Counted from the first letter of the stretch, positions 1 to 11,363 are shown. The stretch: 64,000 nucleotides of DNA from Cephalopachus bancanus (GCA_027257055.1 JAPVLO010000059.1:5208001-5272000), one strand, 5' to 3'. Program-made: numbers and translations. Notes: generated by a model not told the origin, from the sequence alone.

Positions 1-2809
1 TCCTGTTTCAATCTTCTGCATGTGGTCAGCCAGTTTTCCCAGCACCTTTTACTGAATAGGTTCTCCTTTCCCCAGTGGTAGGTGGCGGAGGCTTTGTCAA
101 AGATGAGTTGATTGAGAAATTGAGGTTTTGCTTCTGGAATCTCAATTCTATTCCACTGATCTATATGCCTGTTCCTATACCAATACCAAGCTGTTTTGAT
201 GATTGTAGCTTTATAGTAAAGTTTGAAGTCTGATAATGTGTTACCAGCTGTTTTTTTTTTTTTCCCCCTGAGGATTGTTCTGGCTATTCTTGGTTGTCTG
301 AGAAGAATGTTGCTGGTAATTTGATAGGTATTGCATTGAATCTGTAGACTGCCTTAGGTAAGATGCACATCCTCACAATGTTGATTCTTCCAATCCATAA
401 GCATGGAATATTTTTCCACTTGTTTGTGTTATCTTTGATTTCTTTGAGCAGAGGTTTATAGTTTTCATTGTAAAAGTTTCATGTCTCTGGTTAGGAAGAT
501 GCCAAGGTATTTCATTTTTTTTGGTGGCTATTGTGAATGGAATTGTGCTTTTTATTTGGGTTTCTGTTTGTTTATTATTGGTGTAAAGAAATGCGATTGT
601 CTTTTGCACATTTATTTTATATCCTGAGACTTTGCCAAAGGCCTTTATCAGTGTAAGGAGGTTTTTGACAGATTCTCTTGGGTTTTCAAGGTACACGATC
701 ATGTCATCTGCAAAGAGAGATAATTTGACTTCCTCTTTTCTTATTTGGATACCCCTGATTGCCTTCTCTTCTCTGATTGCTCTAGCCAGGACTTCCAATA
801 CTATATTGAACAGGAGGGTTGAGAGTGAGTATCCTTGTTTTGTTCCAGTTTTCAGGGGAAGTGGTTCCAATTTTTGTCTGTTTAGGAGTATGCTGGCTGT
901 GGGATTCTCGTAGATGGGTTTTACTACTTTGAGGTATGTTCCCCATATGCCTAGATGTTCGAGAGTTTTTGTGAAGAAGGGGTGCTGGATTTTATCAAAA
1001 GCTTTTTCTGCATCTAATGATATAATCATGTGGTTTTAGTTTTGACATCTGTTGATGTATTTAATTACATTTATGGTTTTACGAATGTTGAACCAGCTTT
1101 GCATCCCAGGGATGAAGCCAACTTGGTCACGATGAATGATTGTTGAGATGTGTTGTTGAATCCAGTTCGCTAGGATCTTGTTGAGAATTTTAGCATCTAT
1201 GTACATCAAAGATATTGGTCTGTAGTTCTCTTTCTTTGTTGGTTCTTTACCTGGTTTGGGTATCAATGTGATGTTAGCTTCGTAAAATGAATTGGGGAGA
1301 GTTCCATCTTTCTCAATCGCCTGGATACCTTCGGTAGGATTGGTGTAAGCTCCTCTTAAATGTCTTGTAGAATTCTGCTGGAAAGCAATCTGGTCCAGGG
1401 CTTTTTTTTTGTAGGTAGTTTTCTTATTATGTAGTCAATTTCCTTGATTGTTATTGGTCTATTTAGGGTCTCAATTTCTTCTTGTTTCAACCTAGGCAGG
1501 TTGTGTGATGACAAAAATCCTCCATTTCCTTGAGGTTTTCAAGTTTGTTTCCATACAAGTGTACATAGTAGTCTCTAATGATCTTTTGTATTTCTTCAGG
1601 ATCAGATGTGACTTCATCTTTTGTGTTTCTGATTGTGTCTATTTGGGCTTTTTCCCTCTTTTTCTTGGTCAGTCTAGCTAGGGGACCATCAATCTTGTTT
1701 ATCCTTTCAAAGAACCAGCTTTTTGTTTCATTGATTTTTTGTATTATCTTTTTGTCTTCTATGTCCTCGATTTGGGCTTTTATTTTGGCGATCTGGATTC
1801 TTCTGCTGAAATTAGGGTTTTTGTGGTCTTGCTTTTCCAGCTTCTTTAGGCGGCTTGTTAGGCTGTTAATTTATGCTGCTTCCATTTTCTTCATGTGCGT
1901 TTGTAGGGATATAAATTCCCCTCTTACTACAGCTCTCATGGTGTCCCAGAGATTCTGGTAAGATGTTTCTTCATTTTCATTTGTTTCCAGGTATCTTTTG
2001 ATCTCTGTTTTGATTTCATTATTGACCCAGGAGTTGTTTAGCATCATACTGTTTAGTGTCCATGTATTTGTGGGTTTGGGGGGGACCTTGTTGGTGTTAA
2101 TGATTATTTTTATTCCACTGTGGTCCGAGAATGTGCATGGTAAAATTTCGGTCCTTTTAAATTTGCTTATGCTTGATTTATGGCCAATTATGTGGTCGAT
2201 CTTAGAATATGTTTCATGCAGTGATGAGTAGAATGTGTATTCTGTGGTCTTTGGATGGAGTGTTCTGTAGGTATCAATTAAGTCCATTTGTTCAAGAGTC
2301 ACATTGAGATTTCGGATCTCATTGCTGATTTTTTGTCCTGATGATCTGTCTAGGGTTGTGAGTGGGGTATTAAAGTCCCCAGCTATGATGGTATTGGAGT
2401 AAACATCTTTTTTTAGTTTATCTAGGAGCTGCTTTGTGAAAGTTGGTGCTCATATTCTTCGGTGCATATATGTTTAGGATGGATATTTCTTGTTGAGGAC
2501 TGAACCTTTTATCATTGTGTAGTGGCCTTCTGTATCTTTTTAAATTTTTGATAGCTTAGAGAGTATTTTGTCTGAAATTAAGATTGCGACTCCTCCTTTC
2601 TTTTGTGTTCCATTTGCCCAAAAATTTGTTTCCCATCCTCTTACTTTGAGTCTGTGAGTGTCCTTTCTAGTGAGGTGAATCTCTTGAAGGCAATAGATTG
2701 TTGCCTGGTGATATTTTATCCATTTTGCCATTCTATGTCTTTTCAGTAGTGCATTTAGTCTATTCACATTCAAACTAATTATTGAAATGTGAGAGTTGAT
2801 CCCTATCAT
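1..2809 (-). pseudogene. L1 ORF2 (endonuclease-reverse transcriptase), decayed and cut by window edge
   Basis: The start at 2809 matches the usual L1 ORF2 opening. In the endonuclease domain, Asn14 (in SLNVNRLN) and Glu43 (in CLQEIHLT) of the apurinic-type active site are present. A GDFNTPL segment lies near 2360-2375 in another frame, and the FSDHS motif near 2125-2160 supplies the catalytic Asp-His pair. The reverse-transcriptase palm motif FADD is encoded at 703-714. In the family this protein nicks target DNA and primes reverse transcription on it. The reading frame here is broken into at least five pieces (2809-2540, 2302-1871, 1266-1036, 1029-373 and beyond), so no full protein can be made. 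The C-terminal end is outside the window. Confidence 0.93.
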
Positions 2810-2898
2810 AATGTTCTTACAGAGTTGTTGTTCTTCCTGTTTGTGTGTTGGCTTTCTTTTGATTTTAGAGTTGGATCATGTGTGTTTTTAATATTTGC

Positions 2899-3824
2899 CT
2901 ATACTCTTGTGAATAACGTTGTTCTTTTTTCCTTTTCTTCTGTGTTCAATACTTTCTTAAGTGTTTCTTGTAGAGGTGGTCTTGTGGTGGTGTAGGTTCT
3001 TAGGGATTGGATATCTGGGAAAGATTTCAATTCTCCCACACTGATGAAGCTTAGCTTGACTGGGTAGGTTATTCTCAGTTGAAATTGTTTATCTTTTAGA
3101 ACTTTGAAGATAGGCCTCAAGCTCTCCTAGCCTGGAGGGTTTCTGTAGATAAATCTGCTACTATTCTAATTGGTCTTCCCTGGTATGTAGTCTGACCTTT
3201 TTCTCTTGCAGCCTTTAGGATTTTTTCTTTTATACCCACTTTGTTTAGGCGAATTGTTATATGTCTGGGAGTTGGTCTTCTCATTTGCTGTCTTGCAGGG
3301 GTTCTGTGAATCTCTTGTGTTTGAATTTTTTCATCCTTGATGAGATGAGGGAAGTTTTCTTGAATGATTTCATGAAATGTTTGTTCCAGTGTGACCTCTG
3401 TTTCTCTCTCTGCCTCAGGAAGGCCAATTACTCTTAGGTTCGGTCTCTTGAAGTGATCATTCATCTCTTGAAGGTTTTGTTCTGTCTTTTTGAGCTTCTT
3501 TTCTATGTTTTTGACAGTTTGGGTTAGTTCTGTATTTTGGTCTTCGAGCGCTGAGATTCTTTCTTCTGCTAGGCTAATTCTGCTTTCTGTGCTTATTAGT
3601 TTGTCATTTATTTCCATCACAGTATTCTTACTGCTATTATTTCTGACATCAGCTCCTTCCTACTTTCCTCTTGTCTCTCCTCAATTTTTTAAATTCTCTC
3701 TATTAATGTCTTGATGTCTGGGTTTGTTGCATGTGTCCATTCATTCTGGGAGCTCTTCATTGTTTGTGTCTGATCTCCCAGGTGTCTGTGTGAGACCTAT
3801 ATTCTTCTTTTGGTTTTTCTTCAT
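2899..3824 (-). pseudogene. L1 ORF1 (RNA-binding chaperone), decayed
   Basis: An ATG at 3824 opens a lysine-rich N-terminus (MKKNQKK), the usual style of primate L1 ORF1, but an in-frame TGA at 3741-3743 stops it after 27 codons. Downstream, 3620-3117 encodes a heptad-like coiled-coil segment (about 55 residues), then an RRM-like region beginning at KRPNLRVIGLPE, then the start of the C-terminal domain with ADLSTETLQARR. A frameshift near 3117-3120 moves the rest (RPIFKVLKDK to the end near 2899) into another frame. In the family this protein trimerises and coats L1 RNA in cytoplasmic particles. The stop and frameshift make it non-functional. Confidence 0.92.
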
Positions 3825-3829
3825 TTGTG

Positions 3830-5120
3830 CAGTTTTTTCCCTCTCCCTACTTTTTCCTTCCCTCCACATAACCATCTTCTTTAATTCTGTTATTCACAGG
3901 TAGAGGGATTGGTTTTACTTCTGTTTGTTCAATCTCCTGTTCTTCTTTATGTATGCCCTCTTACTTTGTTCAATTCTGGAGTTGCACTGTAGGTTGGGGG
4001 TGGTCCTTTTTGCAGTTTTGAGATGTACTTAAGGGGGGAGCTGTGATTCTAAATCTATCTGCAGGTCCTGGTATCCACCGACAGGTGTATGGATAATCTG
4101 AAACCTACTTCCCACTGCCTTAAATCTGTCCATGCAGTGGGGCTGTAGGTTTACTCCCTGAAATAAAATGTGGTTAGCAGAGGAAAGAGAATGGAGCAGA
4201 CAGTGAGGGGATGAAGAGGGTGGAGAGAGAGAGGAGTAAGGGGGGAAACAAACAAGTGTACCAACAAATGGAGAGAGAGACCTAAACTGAAACAGATGAA
4301 AACAATAGACCATGGTTACAGACTAACCAACTCCCATACAAAAAAAAAATACAATGATGCTAACATACAAGCTAACCAACCACCTTATTGGTGTGCTGTT
4401 CCTCTATACAAAGATATGGTTTACAGAGAGGAGAAAAGAGAAGAAAAGGAAGAGGAAAAGAAAAAAAAAAGGAACAAAATAGTAGGAATAGAATTAAGTC
4501 ATTAAACTAACAGAACCAATCGAGCACACTCTGAAACTTTTCATTTAAGTCCAATGTCCTTTCAGCTCTGATTTCTAGCTGTCTTTTCAAGCTGGTAAAT
4601 TAGTTCGCAGTTACAGTCCATTGCCCCTGGCCTGCTATGAAGGACAGTTCAGATCACCCTCAGTTCACCACTTAAATCTGGCCTGTGTCTGGTTTTCAAG
4701 CTTGTTTTTCCTATTTTGGTGTTACCTTGAATTGCCAGCAGGTGGTGCTGTCTCAGCTACTTGCCCCAGAGGGGGTGGAGCCGGACAAGAGTTGAGCAGA
4801 GGCTGGAAATGGGAGCCTGCTTCAGGGCACACGGGAGGAGACCCACGGCCGTCTGGACGTCACGGTGGCAGCAGAGGTGGCAGTGATCCCAGCAGATCTT
4901 GCCTACAGGGGCTTCAAGGACTGAAGTCGTGTCTGCAGCTGCAGTGGCTGTCCAGACCTCTGCGATGCCCCAGCAGTTGCGACGGCCGAGCTCCGTGTGA
5001 AGAGCAGGCTGCCAAGGTTGGGATCCGCAGCCCTGGTGGAGAGAGTCAGAGACCCTCTGCGTTCTCCTTTGCAGAGGGTTTCATAGACCAGGCTGCCCCA
5101 TCGCCATCTTGCCAGAAGTC
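3830..5120 (-). promoter_or_regulatory. L1 5' UTR / internal promoter region
   Basis: This is the leader of the minus-strand L1, upstream of the ORF1 ATG. The 4740-5110 part is clearly richer in G+C and CpG than the surrounding DNA, as expected for an L1 internal promoter. Its plus-strand complement is free of stop codons from 4621 to 5259, but there is no in-frame ATG and the frame runs past the L1 5' end, so I do not call a gene. Promoter activity is inferred from the family. Confidence 0.75.
5102..5113 (-). promoter_or_regulatory. YY1-like site at the L1 5' end
   Basis: The minus strand reads GGCAAGATGGCG within about 10-20 bp of the inferred L1 5' end. It matches the AAGATGGC core of YY1 sites, and human L1 has a YY1 site in this same place that sets transcription start. 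Occupancy here is inference. Confidence 0.65.
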
Positions 5121-5175
5121 GTTTTTTTTTTTCAACTTACTTGTCCAATTTGTGTGTGTGCAGTTGTTTGTCATA
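5121..5175. other. Short spacer between L1 5' end and Tigger1
   Basis: A 12-T run followed by AT-rich sequence with a short GT run. If the L1 left a target duplication, one copy should lie here. Confidence 0.4.
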
Positions 5176-6008
5176 CAGGCATATCTCAGAGATATTGTAG
5201 GTTCAGTTTCAGATCATGGCAATAAAGCAACTTATCACAATAAAGCAAGTCACATTTGAATTTTTTGGTTTTCCAGTGCATATAAAAGTTATATTTACAG
5301 TATACTGTAGTCTATTAAGTGTGCAGTAGGTTTACATCTAAAAAACAATGTACATGTCAACATCTGAGCCTTCAGCGAGTTGTAATCTTTTTGGTGGTGG
5401 TGGGTCCTGCCTTGATATTGATGGCCACTGACTTCTCAAGGTGGTAGTTGCTGAAGTCTAGGGTGGCTGCAGCAATTATTAAACATAAGACAATAAAGTT
5501 TGCTGTACCCATAGACTTTTCCTTTCAGGAAAGATTTATCTATAGCATGTTATATTATTTGGTAACATTTTACCGATGGAAAACTTCTTTTAAAATTGAA
5601 CTCAATCCTCTCAAACTATTCTGCTGCTTTTACAACTAAGTTTATGGAATATTCTAAGTTTGTTGTTATCATTTCACAATGTTCATAGTATCTTCACCAG
5701 GAGTAGATTCCATCTCAAGAAATGACTTTCTTAGCTCATCCATATAAGGCAACTCTTCATTTATTCAAGTTGTATTGTAAGATTGTGGCAATTCAGTAAC
5801 ATCTTCAGGCTCTACCTCTAATTCCAGTTATCTTGTCATTTCTACCACATCTGCTATTACTTTTTGCACTGAAATCTTGAAGCCCTCTAACTTATACATG
5901 AGGGCTGGAATCAACTTCTTTCAAACTCCTCCTAATGTAAATATTTTGACCTTCTCCCATTAATCAGAAAAATCCTCAATGATTTCTAAAATCTTTTCCA
6001 GAACTTTT
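5176..6008 (-). mobile_element. Tigger1 left block (TIR and transposase 3' part)
   Basis: It starts with the inverted repeat and the AATAAAGCAA-rich subterminal region, then runs through the 3' half of the transposase on the minus strand. No open frame longer than about 60 codons survives. It is cut at about 6008 by a T-run that begins an inserted L1. Confidence 0.88.
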
Positions 6009-6598
6009 CTTTTTTTTTTTTTTTTTTTTTTTTAGGTTTTTAATGATTTTTTTTTTTTTATAATCAGTATTTTTTATTATCGTTTTGTAGGGTACAGTTA
6101 AGGGTTAGGTGTACAATTACGTTTCATTCAGGCACCCTATTGATAAGAGGTGTTTTCCCAGTCCCAGATAGATATTAGCTACTGTTAATCCCATCCCCCC
6201 CATAATTTCCCAGTACCATCAGTCATTTTCTTATAGTATTACATTGGATGTTCAAGGTCCATTATATGAGTGAAAACATGTGATATTCTGATCTTTGTTT
6301 CTGTGAGAGGTCACTCAGTATTATAGACTCTAGTTCCATCCAGGTAGCTGCGAAATCCATGATTTTGTTCTTTTTCATGGCTGCGTAGTATTCCATCGTG
6401 TATATGTACCACATTTTTTTAATCCAGTCCTCTTTTGATGGGCAGCATGGTTGTTTCCAGGTTCTTGCTATTGTGAATAACGCTGCGATAAACATACGTG
6501 TACAGGTATCTTTTTTATAGAGTGATTTGTGTTCTTCAGGGTATATTCCCAGTAGGGGGATTGCAGAGTCATAAGGAAGGTCAATTTTGTTGAGAACC
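6009..6598 (-). mobile_element. 5'-truncated L1 inserted in Tigger1
   Basis: A T-run at 6010-6032 is the reverse-complemented poly(A) end. It is followed by the L1 3' UTR and, at 6600-6262, an open frame for the ORF2 C-terminus (motifs YTMEYYAAMKKNK and LSDLSQKQRSEYHMFS). The 5' truncation falls near 6590-6598, where Tigger1 resumes. I see no convincing target-site duplication, so the exact right edge is uncertain by about 10 bp. Confidence 0.9.
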
Positions 6599-6868
6599 AC
6601 CAGAGGAATTATCTATGGAAGCTATAGCATTACAAAATGTGTGTCTGAAATAAAAAGACTTGAAAACAAAAACTTCTTAATTCATGGGCTGCAGAACAGA
6701 TGTGTTAGCAGGCATGAAAACAACATTCAACACCTTGTGTATCTCTATCAGAGCTGCTGGGTGAGCAGATGCATTGTCAATGAGCATATTATTCTGAAAG
6801 AAATATTTTTTTTTCTGAGCAGTAGGTGTGAATAGTGGACTTAAGATTTTCAATAAGCAGTGTTGTAA
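6599..6868 (-). pseudogene. Tigger1 transposase catalytic-domain fragment
   Basis: The minus-strand frame includes LIDNASAHPAAL and VVFMPANTSVLQPMN. These correspond to the second Asp block and the conserved downstream block of the DDE transposase of the Tigger/pogo group. The fragment is flanked on both sides by L1 sequence and cannot encode an enzyme. Confidence 0.88.
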
Positions 6869-9548
6869 AAAAAAAAAATTGAAACCTAAAGGAAATGGAG
6901 GACTTTCTGACATCCCACAACCTCCCCAGGTTGAAACAGAGGAAATCAAGACCCTAAATAGACCAATAACAATCCAGGATATTCACTATGTCAAGAGAAA
7001 ACTACCTACAAAAAACAAACAAACAAACAAACAAAAAAAGTCCTGGACCAGATGGCTTTCCAGCAAAATTCTACAAAACATGCAAGGAGAAACTGATACC
7101 AATCCTATTGAAAGTATTCTAGGCAATTGAGAAAGATGGAACTCTCCTCAAATCATTTTATGAAGGTAACATCACATTGATACCCAAACCAAATAAAGCT
7201 CCAACAATGAAAGAGAACTACAGGTCAACATCCTTGACGAATACAGATGCTAAAATTCTCAACAAGATTCTAGCAAACTTGACCCAACAACAAATCTCAA
7301 AAATCATCCACCACGACCAAGTAGGCTTCATGCCTGGGATGCAGGGCTGGTTCAACATTTGCAAGACCATAAATGTAATTAAATGCATCAACAGATATAA
7401 AAACAAAAACCACATGATTATATCATTAGATGCGGAAAAAGATTTTGATGAAATCCAGCACCCTTCTTTATAAAAACCCTCAAACATTTAGGCATAGATG
7501 GAATATACCTCAAAATAGTAAGTCATCTACAAGAAACTCACAGCCAGCGTACTGCTTAGCACACAGAAATTGGAATACTTCCCTGAAAACTGGAACAAGA
7601 CAAGGATGCCCACTCTCACTCCTCCCATTCAACAGATTTGGAGGTCCTAGCTAGAGCAATCAGACAAGAGAAGGAGATCAGGGGTTTCCAAATAGGAAAA
7701 GAGGAAGTCAAGTTACCTCTCTTTGCAGATGACATGATTCTGTACCTCAAAAATCCAAGCGAATCTGTCAAAAACCTCCTTGGACTGATAAAGGACTTTG
7801 GCAGGTCTCAGGATATAAAATAAATGTGCAAATGACAGTCACACTTCTATACACCAACAATAAACAAAAAGAAACCCAAACAAAAAGCATAATCTCATTC
7901 ACAATAGTCATACACAAAAAAGAAAAGAAATACCTTGGCATCTTCCTAATCAGAGACATGAAAGACCTTTACAATGAAAACTACAAAACACTGCTCAAAG
8001 AAATCAAAGATGATACAAACAAATGGAAAAATATTCCATGCCCATGGATTGCAAGAATCAACATTGTTAAGATATCTATCCTACCCAAGGCAATCTACAG
8101 ATTTAGCACAATACCTATTAAGTTACCAGCAGCATTCTTCTCAGACCTGGAAATGACAATACAGGAATTCATATGGAAACATAAATGACCACAAATAGCC
8201 AAAACAAAACAATACTCAAAAAAAAAAAAAAAAAAGCAGGAGGTATCACACTTCCAGACTTTATTGAAAGCTATATATAATTGAAAGCTATGCTAATCAA
8301 AGCAGCCTAGTATTGTTACAAGAACAGGTATACAGACCAATGGAACAGGATAGAGATTCCAGAAGCAAAATCTCAATTTCTCAACCAACTCATCTTTGAA
8401 AAAGCCCCCACTACCAGTCACTGGGGAGAGGAAAGCCTATTCAGTAAATGGTGCTGGGAAAACTGGCTGACCACATGCAGAAGATTAAAACCAGACCTCT
8501 AACTATCACCATACACAAAAATCAGCTCTAAATGGATCAAAGAGCTAAACATAAAACCTCAAACTATAAGAACCTTAGAAAATACAGGAGAAATCCTTAT
8601 GGAAATAGGAACTGGCAACCAATTCTTGATCAAAACCCCAAGTGCCCATGCCACAAGAGATAAGATAGACAAGTGGGACTTCATCAAATTGACAGGTTTC
8701 TGCAAAGTCAAAGAAACCATCAAGAGATCAAGACAGTCCACAGACTGACAAAAAATATTTGCCAACTGTGTATCTGACAAAGGCCTAACATCTAGGATCT
8801 ACAAGGAACTCAAATGTGCTGAAAAGAAAAAGAAAAACCGCCCCGTTACAATGTGGGCAAAATACATGAAGAGACAGTTCTCAAAAGAAAACATATGAGC
8901 AGCCAACAGATACATGAAAAAATGCTCAGCCTCATTGGTCATCAAAGAAATGCAAATTAAAACTACACTGAAATACCACCTAACTTCAGTCAGAATGGCC
9001 ATCATCAATAACTCAAAAAACAACACATGCTGGAGAGGATACAGGGTAAAGGGAACACTTCTACAACGTTGGTGGGAGTGTAAACAATACAACCTGTGTG
9101 GAAAACAGTGTGATGATTCCTAAAAGATCTAAAAATCGACCTTCCATATGACCTTGTAATCTCCCTACTGGGAACATTCTCAGAAGAATTCAGATCACTC
9201 TATTGGAAAGATACCTGCACCTGTATGTTTATTGCAGCATTATTCACAATAGCAAAAACTTGAAAACAACCGTACTGCTCATCAAAGAGGACTGGATTTT
9301 AAAAATGTGCTACATATACACAATGGAATATTATGCAGCCATAAAGAAAGACAAAGTCATGAATTTCACAGCAATCTGGATGTACTTAGAGTCTATAATA
9401 CTGAGTGATCTATCACAGAAACAAAAAACTGAGTATCACATGTTCTCACTCATAAGTGGACCTTGAACAATTATTGTAATCCTATAAGAAAAGGACTGGC
9501 AGTAGTGGGAATCTGTCAGGATGGAGGCGGGATTGGCATTAGTGGGAA
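6869..9548 (+). mobile_element. L1 inserted in Tigger1, truncated at both ends
   Basis: The sequence aligns by eye, in reverse, to the L1 at 1-1560. It covers the ORF2 reverse-transcriptase region to the ORF2 stop at 9464-9466, plus about 80 bp of 3' UTR. The RT motif FADD is encoded at 7722-7733. ORF2 is split into pieces (7177-7473, 7638-7823, 7826-8188, 9203-9466). Unlike the other L1s here it has no poly(A) tail. The last roughly 150 bp of 3' UTR seen at 51640-51790 is absent, and Tigger1 resumes directly at about 9549. Confidence 0.92.
6880..9466 (+). pseudogene. L1 ORF2 partial (RT and C-terminal domain), broken
   Basis: It begins within the region upstream of the RT fingers and includes [46 protein letters not shown] and the C-terminal YTMEYYAAIKKDK block. 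The endonuclease domain and ORF1 are missing because of 5' truncation. There are multiple frameshifts, for example near 7470, 7640 and 7823, and A-runs at about 7013 and 8218. No intact enzyme is encoded. Confidence 0.9.
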
Positions 9549-9831
9549 TCTACATTAAAAATCTGCTGTTTGCTAGATCTTATGGATAATTTGCTGCAGT
9601 TTCTTATCAGCATGTGCTTCCTCACCTTGTACTTTCATGTTATAATGATGGCTTCTTTTCTTAAAACTCATGAACCAACCTCAGTTTGTTCCAAACTTTT
9701 CTTCTGCAGCTTCCTCATCTCTCCTAGGTTTCGTAGAATTAAAGAGATTAGAGCCCTGCTGTAGATTAGGCTTTAGATTAAGGAAATGGTGTAACTGATT
9801 TGATCTAACCAGGCCATTAAAACTTTCTCCT

Positions 9832-10106
9832 CTGGTGTCTCAGCCTTCAATCCCAGCACTTGGGAGGCTGAGGCGAGTGGATTGCTGAGCCTGTGGGTTC
9901 GAGACCAGCCCAAGCAACTTGATGAGACCTTGTTTCTACAATAAATAAAAAATTAGCTGGGTGTGGTAGCACGCACCTGTAGTTTCAGCTACTCGGAAGG
10001 CTGAGGTGGAAGCCTCGCCGGAGCACAGCAGGTCGACGCTGGGTTGGCCATGAGTGTGTCATTGCGACAGAGTGAGACTCCAACTCAAATAAATAAATAA
10101 ATAAAT
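9832..10106 (+). mobile_element. Alu element with 12-bp target duplication
   Basis: A dimeric Alu whose 5' head is damaged, ending in an AAAT-repeat tail. The target duplication AAACTTTCTCCT is perfect at 9820-9831 and 10107-10118, and removing the Alu restores continuous Tigger1 sequence. Confidence 0.93.
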
Positions 10107-10701
10107 AAACTTTCTCCTTACCAGCAATAGGGTTATTTCACTTTCTTATCATTTATATGCACACTAGGGTAGCACTTTTCATTTTCTTTAAGACTCTTTC
10201 CTTTGTATCCACAACTTGGCTAACTGGTGCAAGAAACCTAGGTTTGGGCCTATCTTGGCTTTCTTTTTCTGTTTTTTAATCTTTATTTTAGAGTTGAGGG
10301 CTGCATGTGAGGATTTACATGTCATGCTCATTAAGCTTAATCCTTTCTAGCTTTTGATTTAAAGTGAGAGATGTGTGACTCTTCTTTTCACTTGTACACT
10401 TAGAGGCTACTGTAGGGTTTTTAATTGGCCTAATTTCAATGTCATTGTGTCTCAGATAATAGGAAGGCCTGAATAAAGGGAGAAAAATTGGGGAGAAGAT
10501 GGCTGTTGGTAGAGCAGTCAGAACACACACATTTATCAATCAAGTTTGGGCCTTATAAGGGCATGGTTTATGTCACTTCCATTTACAATAGTAACATTAA
10601 AGATTACTAATCACAGATCATCGTAACAAATATAATGATGAAAAAATTTGAAATATTGTAAGAATTACCAAAATGTGACACAGAGACATTAAGTGAGCAC
10701 A

Positions 10702-10807
10702 TGCTATTGGAAAAATGGCCAGTAGATTTGCTTGATCAATGCTATTGGAAAAATGGCCAGTAGATTTGCTTGATCAATGCTATTGGAAAAATGGCCAGTA
10801 GATTTGC
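10702..10807. repeat. 38-bp tandem repeat, about 2.8 copies, inside Tigger1
   Basis: The unit starting TGCTATTGGAAAAATGGCC begins at 10702, 10740 and 10778. The third copy is cut short at about 10807. The copies are essentially identical, so the duplication is much younger than the transposon. Confidence 0.95.
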
Positions 10808-11199
10808 CTACAAACCTTCAATTTGTAAAAAATGCACTATCTGAGAAGAGTAATAAAACAAAATGCAATAAAATGAGATCTGCCTATATTCCCTTATCTT
10901 GTTGATGTCTGCAAAGTCCTAACATTAAGTAATATGCCTTCTCTAATTTTTTTCTTTGTCAGTCTTGGTAGAGGTTTGTCAACTTTATTTATCTTTTCAA
11001 AGAACCAGTTTTTTTCTTTTATTACTTTTCTCTGTTGTTTTCATTGGTTTCTGCTGTTAATTTTATGATTTTCTTTTTTTTTTGCTTGCCTTGTGTTATT
11101 TTGGTTTTTTTTTTTTAGATTCTTGCAGTATGAAAAGTTAGATTACTGACTTAAAATTTTAAAAATATTTTCAAATGTAAGCATTTAAAGCTACACATT

Positions 11200-11363
11200 G
11201 CCGGGCTCAGTGGCTCAGCCTGTAATCCCTTGCTTTTGGGAGGCTGAGGTGAGTGGATTGCCTGAGCCTGCGGGTTCGAGACCTACCTGGCTGCGGTGGC
11301 CGGGAGCGGCTACTGCACTCCAGTCTGGGCGACAGAGGGAGACTCCAACTCAAAAAAAAAAAA
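11200..11363 (+). mobile_element. Internally deleted Alu with 13-bp target duplication
   Basis: A roughly 165-bp Alu derivative. The left-arm head joins the right-arm tail, with the centre missing. Target duplication AAAGCTACACATT lies at 11187-11199 and 11364-11376. The GCGGTGGCCGGGAGCGGC block is shared with the Alu at 47.6-48.0 kb. Confidence 0.93.

Larger units (their letters stand above)
1..5120 (-). mobile_element. LINE-1 retrotransposon, 5'-complete, 3' end beyond window edge
   Basis: Reading the minus strand from about 5120 leftwards gives, in order, a 1.3-kb GC-richer 5' UTR, a decayed ORF1, a gap of about 90 bp, and a decayed ORF2 that runs off position 1. The first bases of the window are the reverse complement of the ORF2 C-terminal region that recurs at about 8450-8490 in the second L1 of this window. 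The 5' end is marked by GGCAAGATGGCG at 5102-5113, next to an A-run at 5121-5132 (read on the minus strand). With a complete 5' UTR this copy was once potentially autonomous; frameshifts and stops in both ORFs show it is now dead. The target-site duplication cannot be tested because the 3' end is outside the window. Confidence 0.95.
5176..10886 (-). mobile_element. Tigger1-type (TcMar-Tigger) DNA transposon, interrupted
   Basis: The left terminal inverted repeat begins CAGGCATATCTC at 5176 with TA before it. The right end finishes GATCTGCCTA at 10886, followed by TA, as expected for Tc1/mariner-type insertion. The interior matches Tigger1 as I know it, in three blocks: 5176-6008, 6599-6868 and 9549-10886 (minus an Alu). 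Together they make about 2.2 kb, close to the roughly 2.4 kb family length. About 350 bp of expected interior sequence is missing between the second and third blocks. The transposase runs on the minus strand. Two L1s and an Alu interrupt it. Confidence 0.9.
9549..10886 (-). mobile_element. Tigger1 right block (transposase N-terminal part and right TIR)
   Basis: Tigger1 resumes after the L1 with sequence for the middle of the transposase and continues to the right inverted repeat. The minus-strand frame at 10539-10315 contains SLTLNQKLERIKLNE, the start of the CENP-B-type helix-turn-helix DNA-binding domain of the transposase. An Alu splits this block at 9832-10106. Confidence 0.88.

Noticed and set aside
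1578..1961. 127-codon plus-strand hydrophobic frame
   Set aside because: Antisense of L1 ORF2, which is A-rich on its sense strand and therefore gives Phe/Leu/Ser-rich antisense frames.
4621..5259. 212-codon plus-strand frame as a gene
   Set aside because: It starts at TTG, has no in-frame ATG, is antisense to an L1 5' UTR and runs across the element boundary.
10702..10807. CRISPR-like repeat array
   Set aside because: The copies are directly adjacent with no spacers, and the context is a mammalian DNA transposon.
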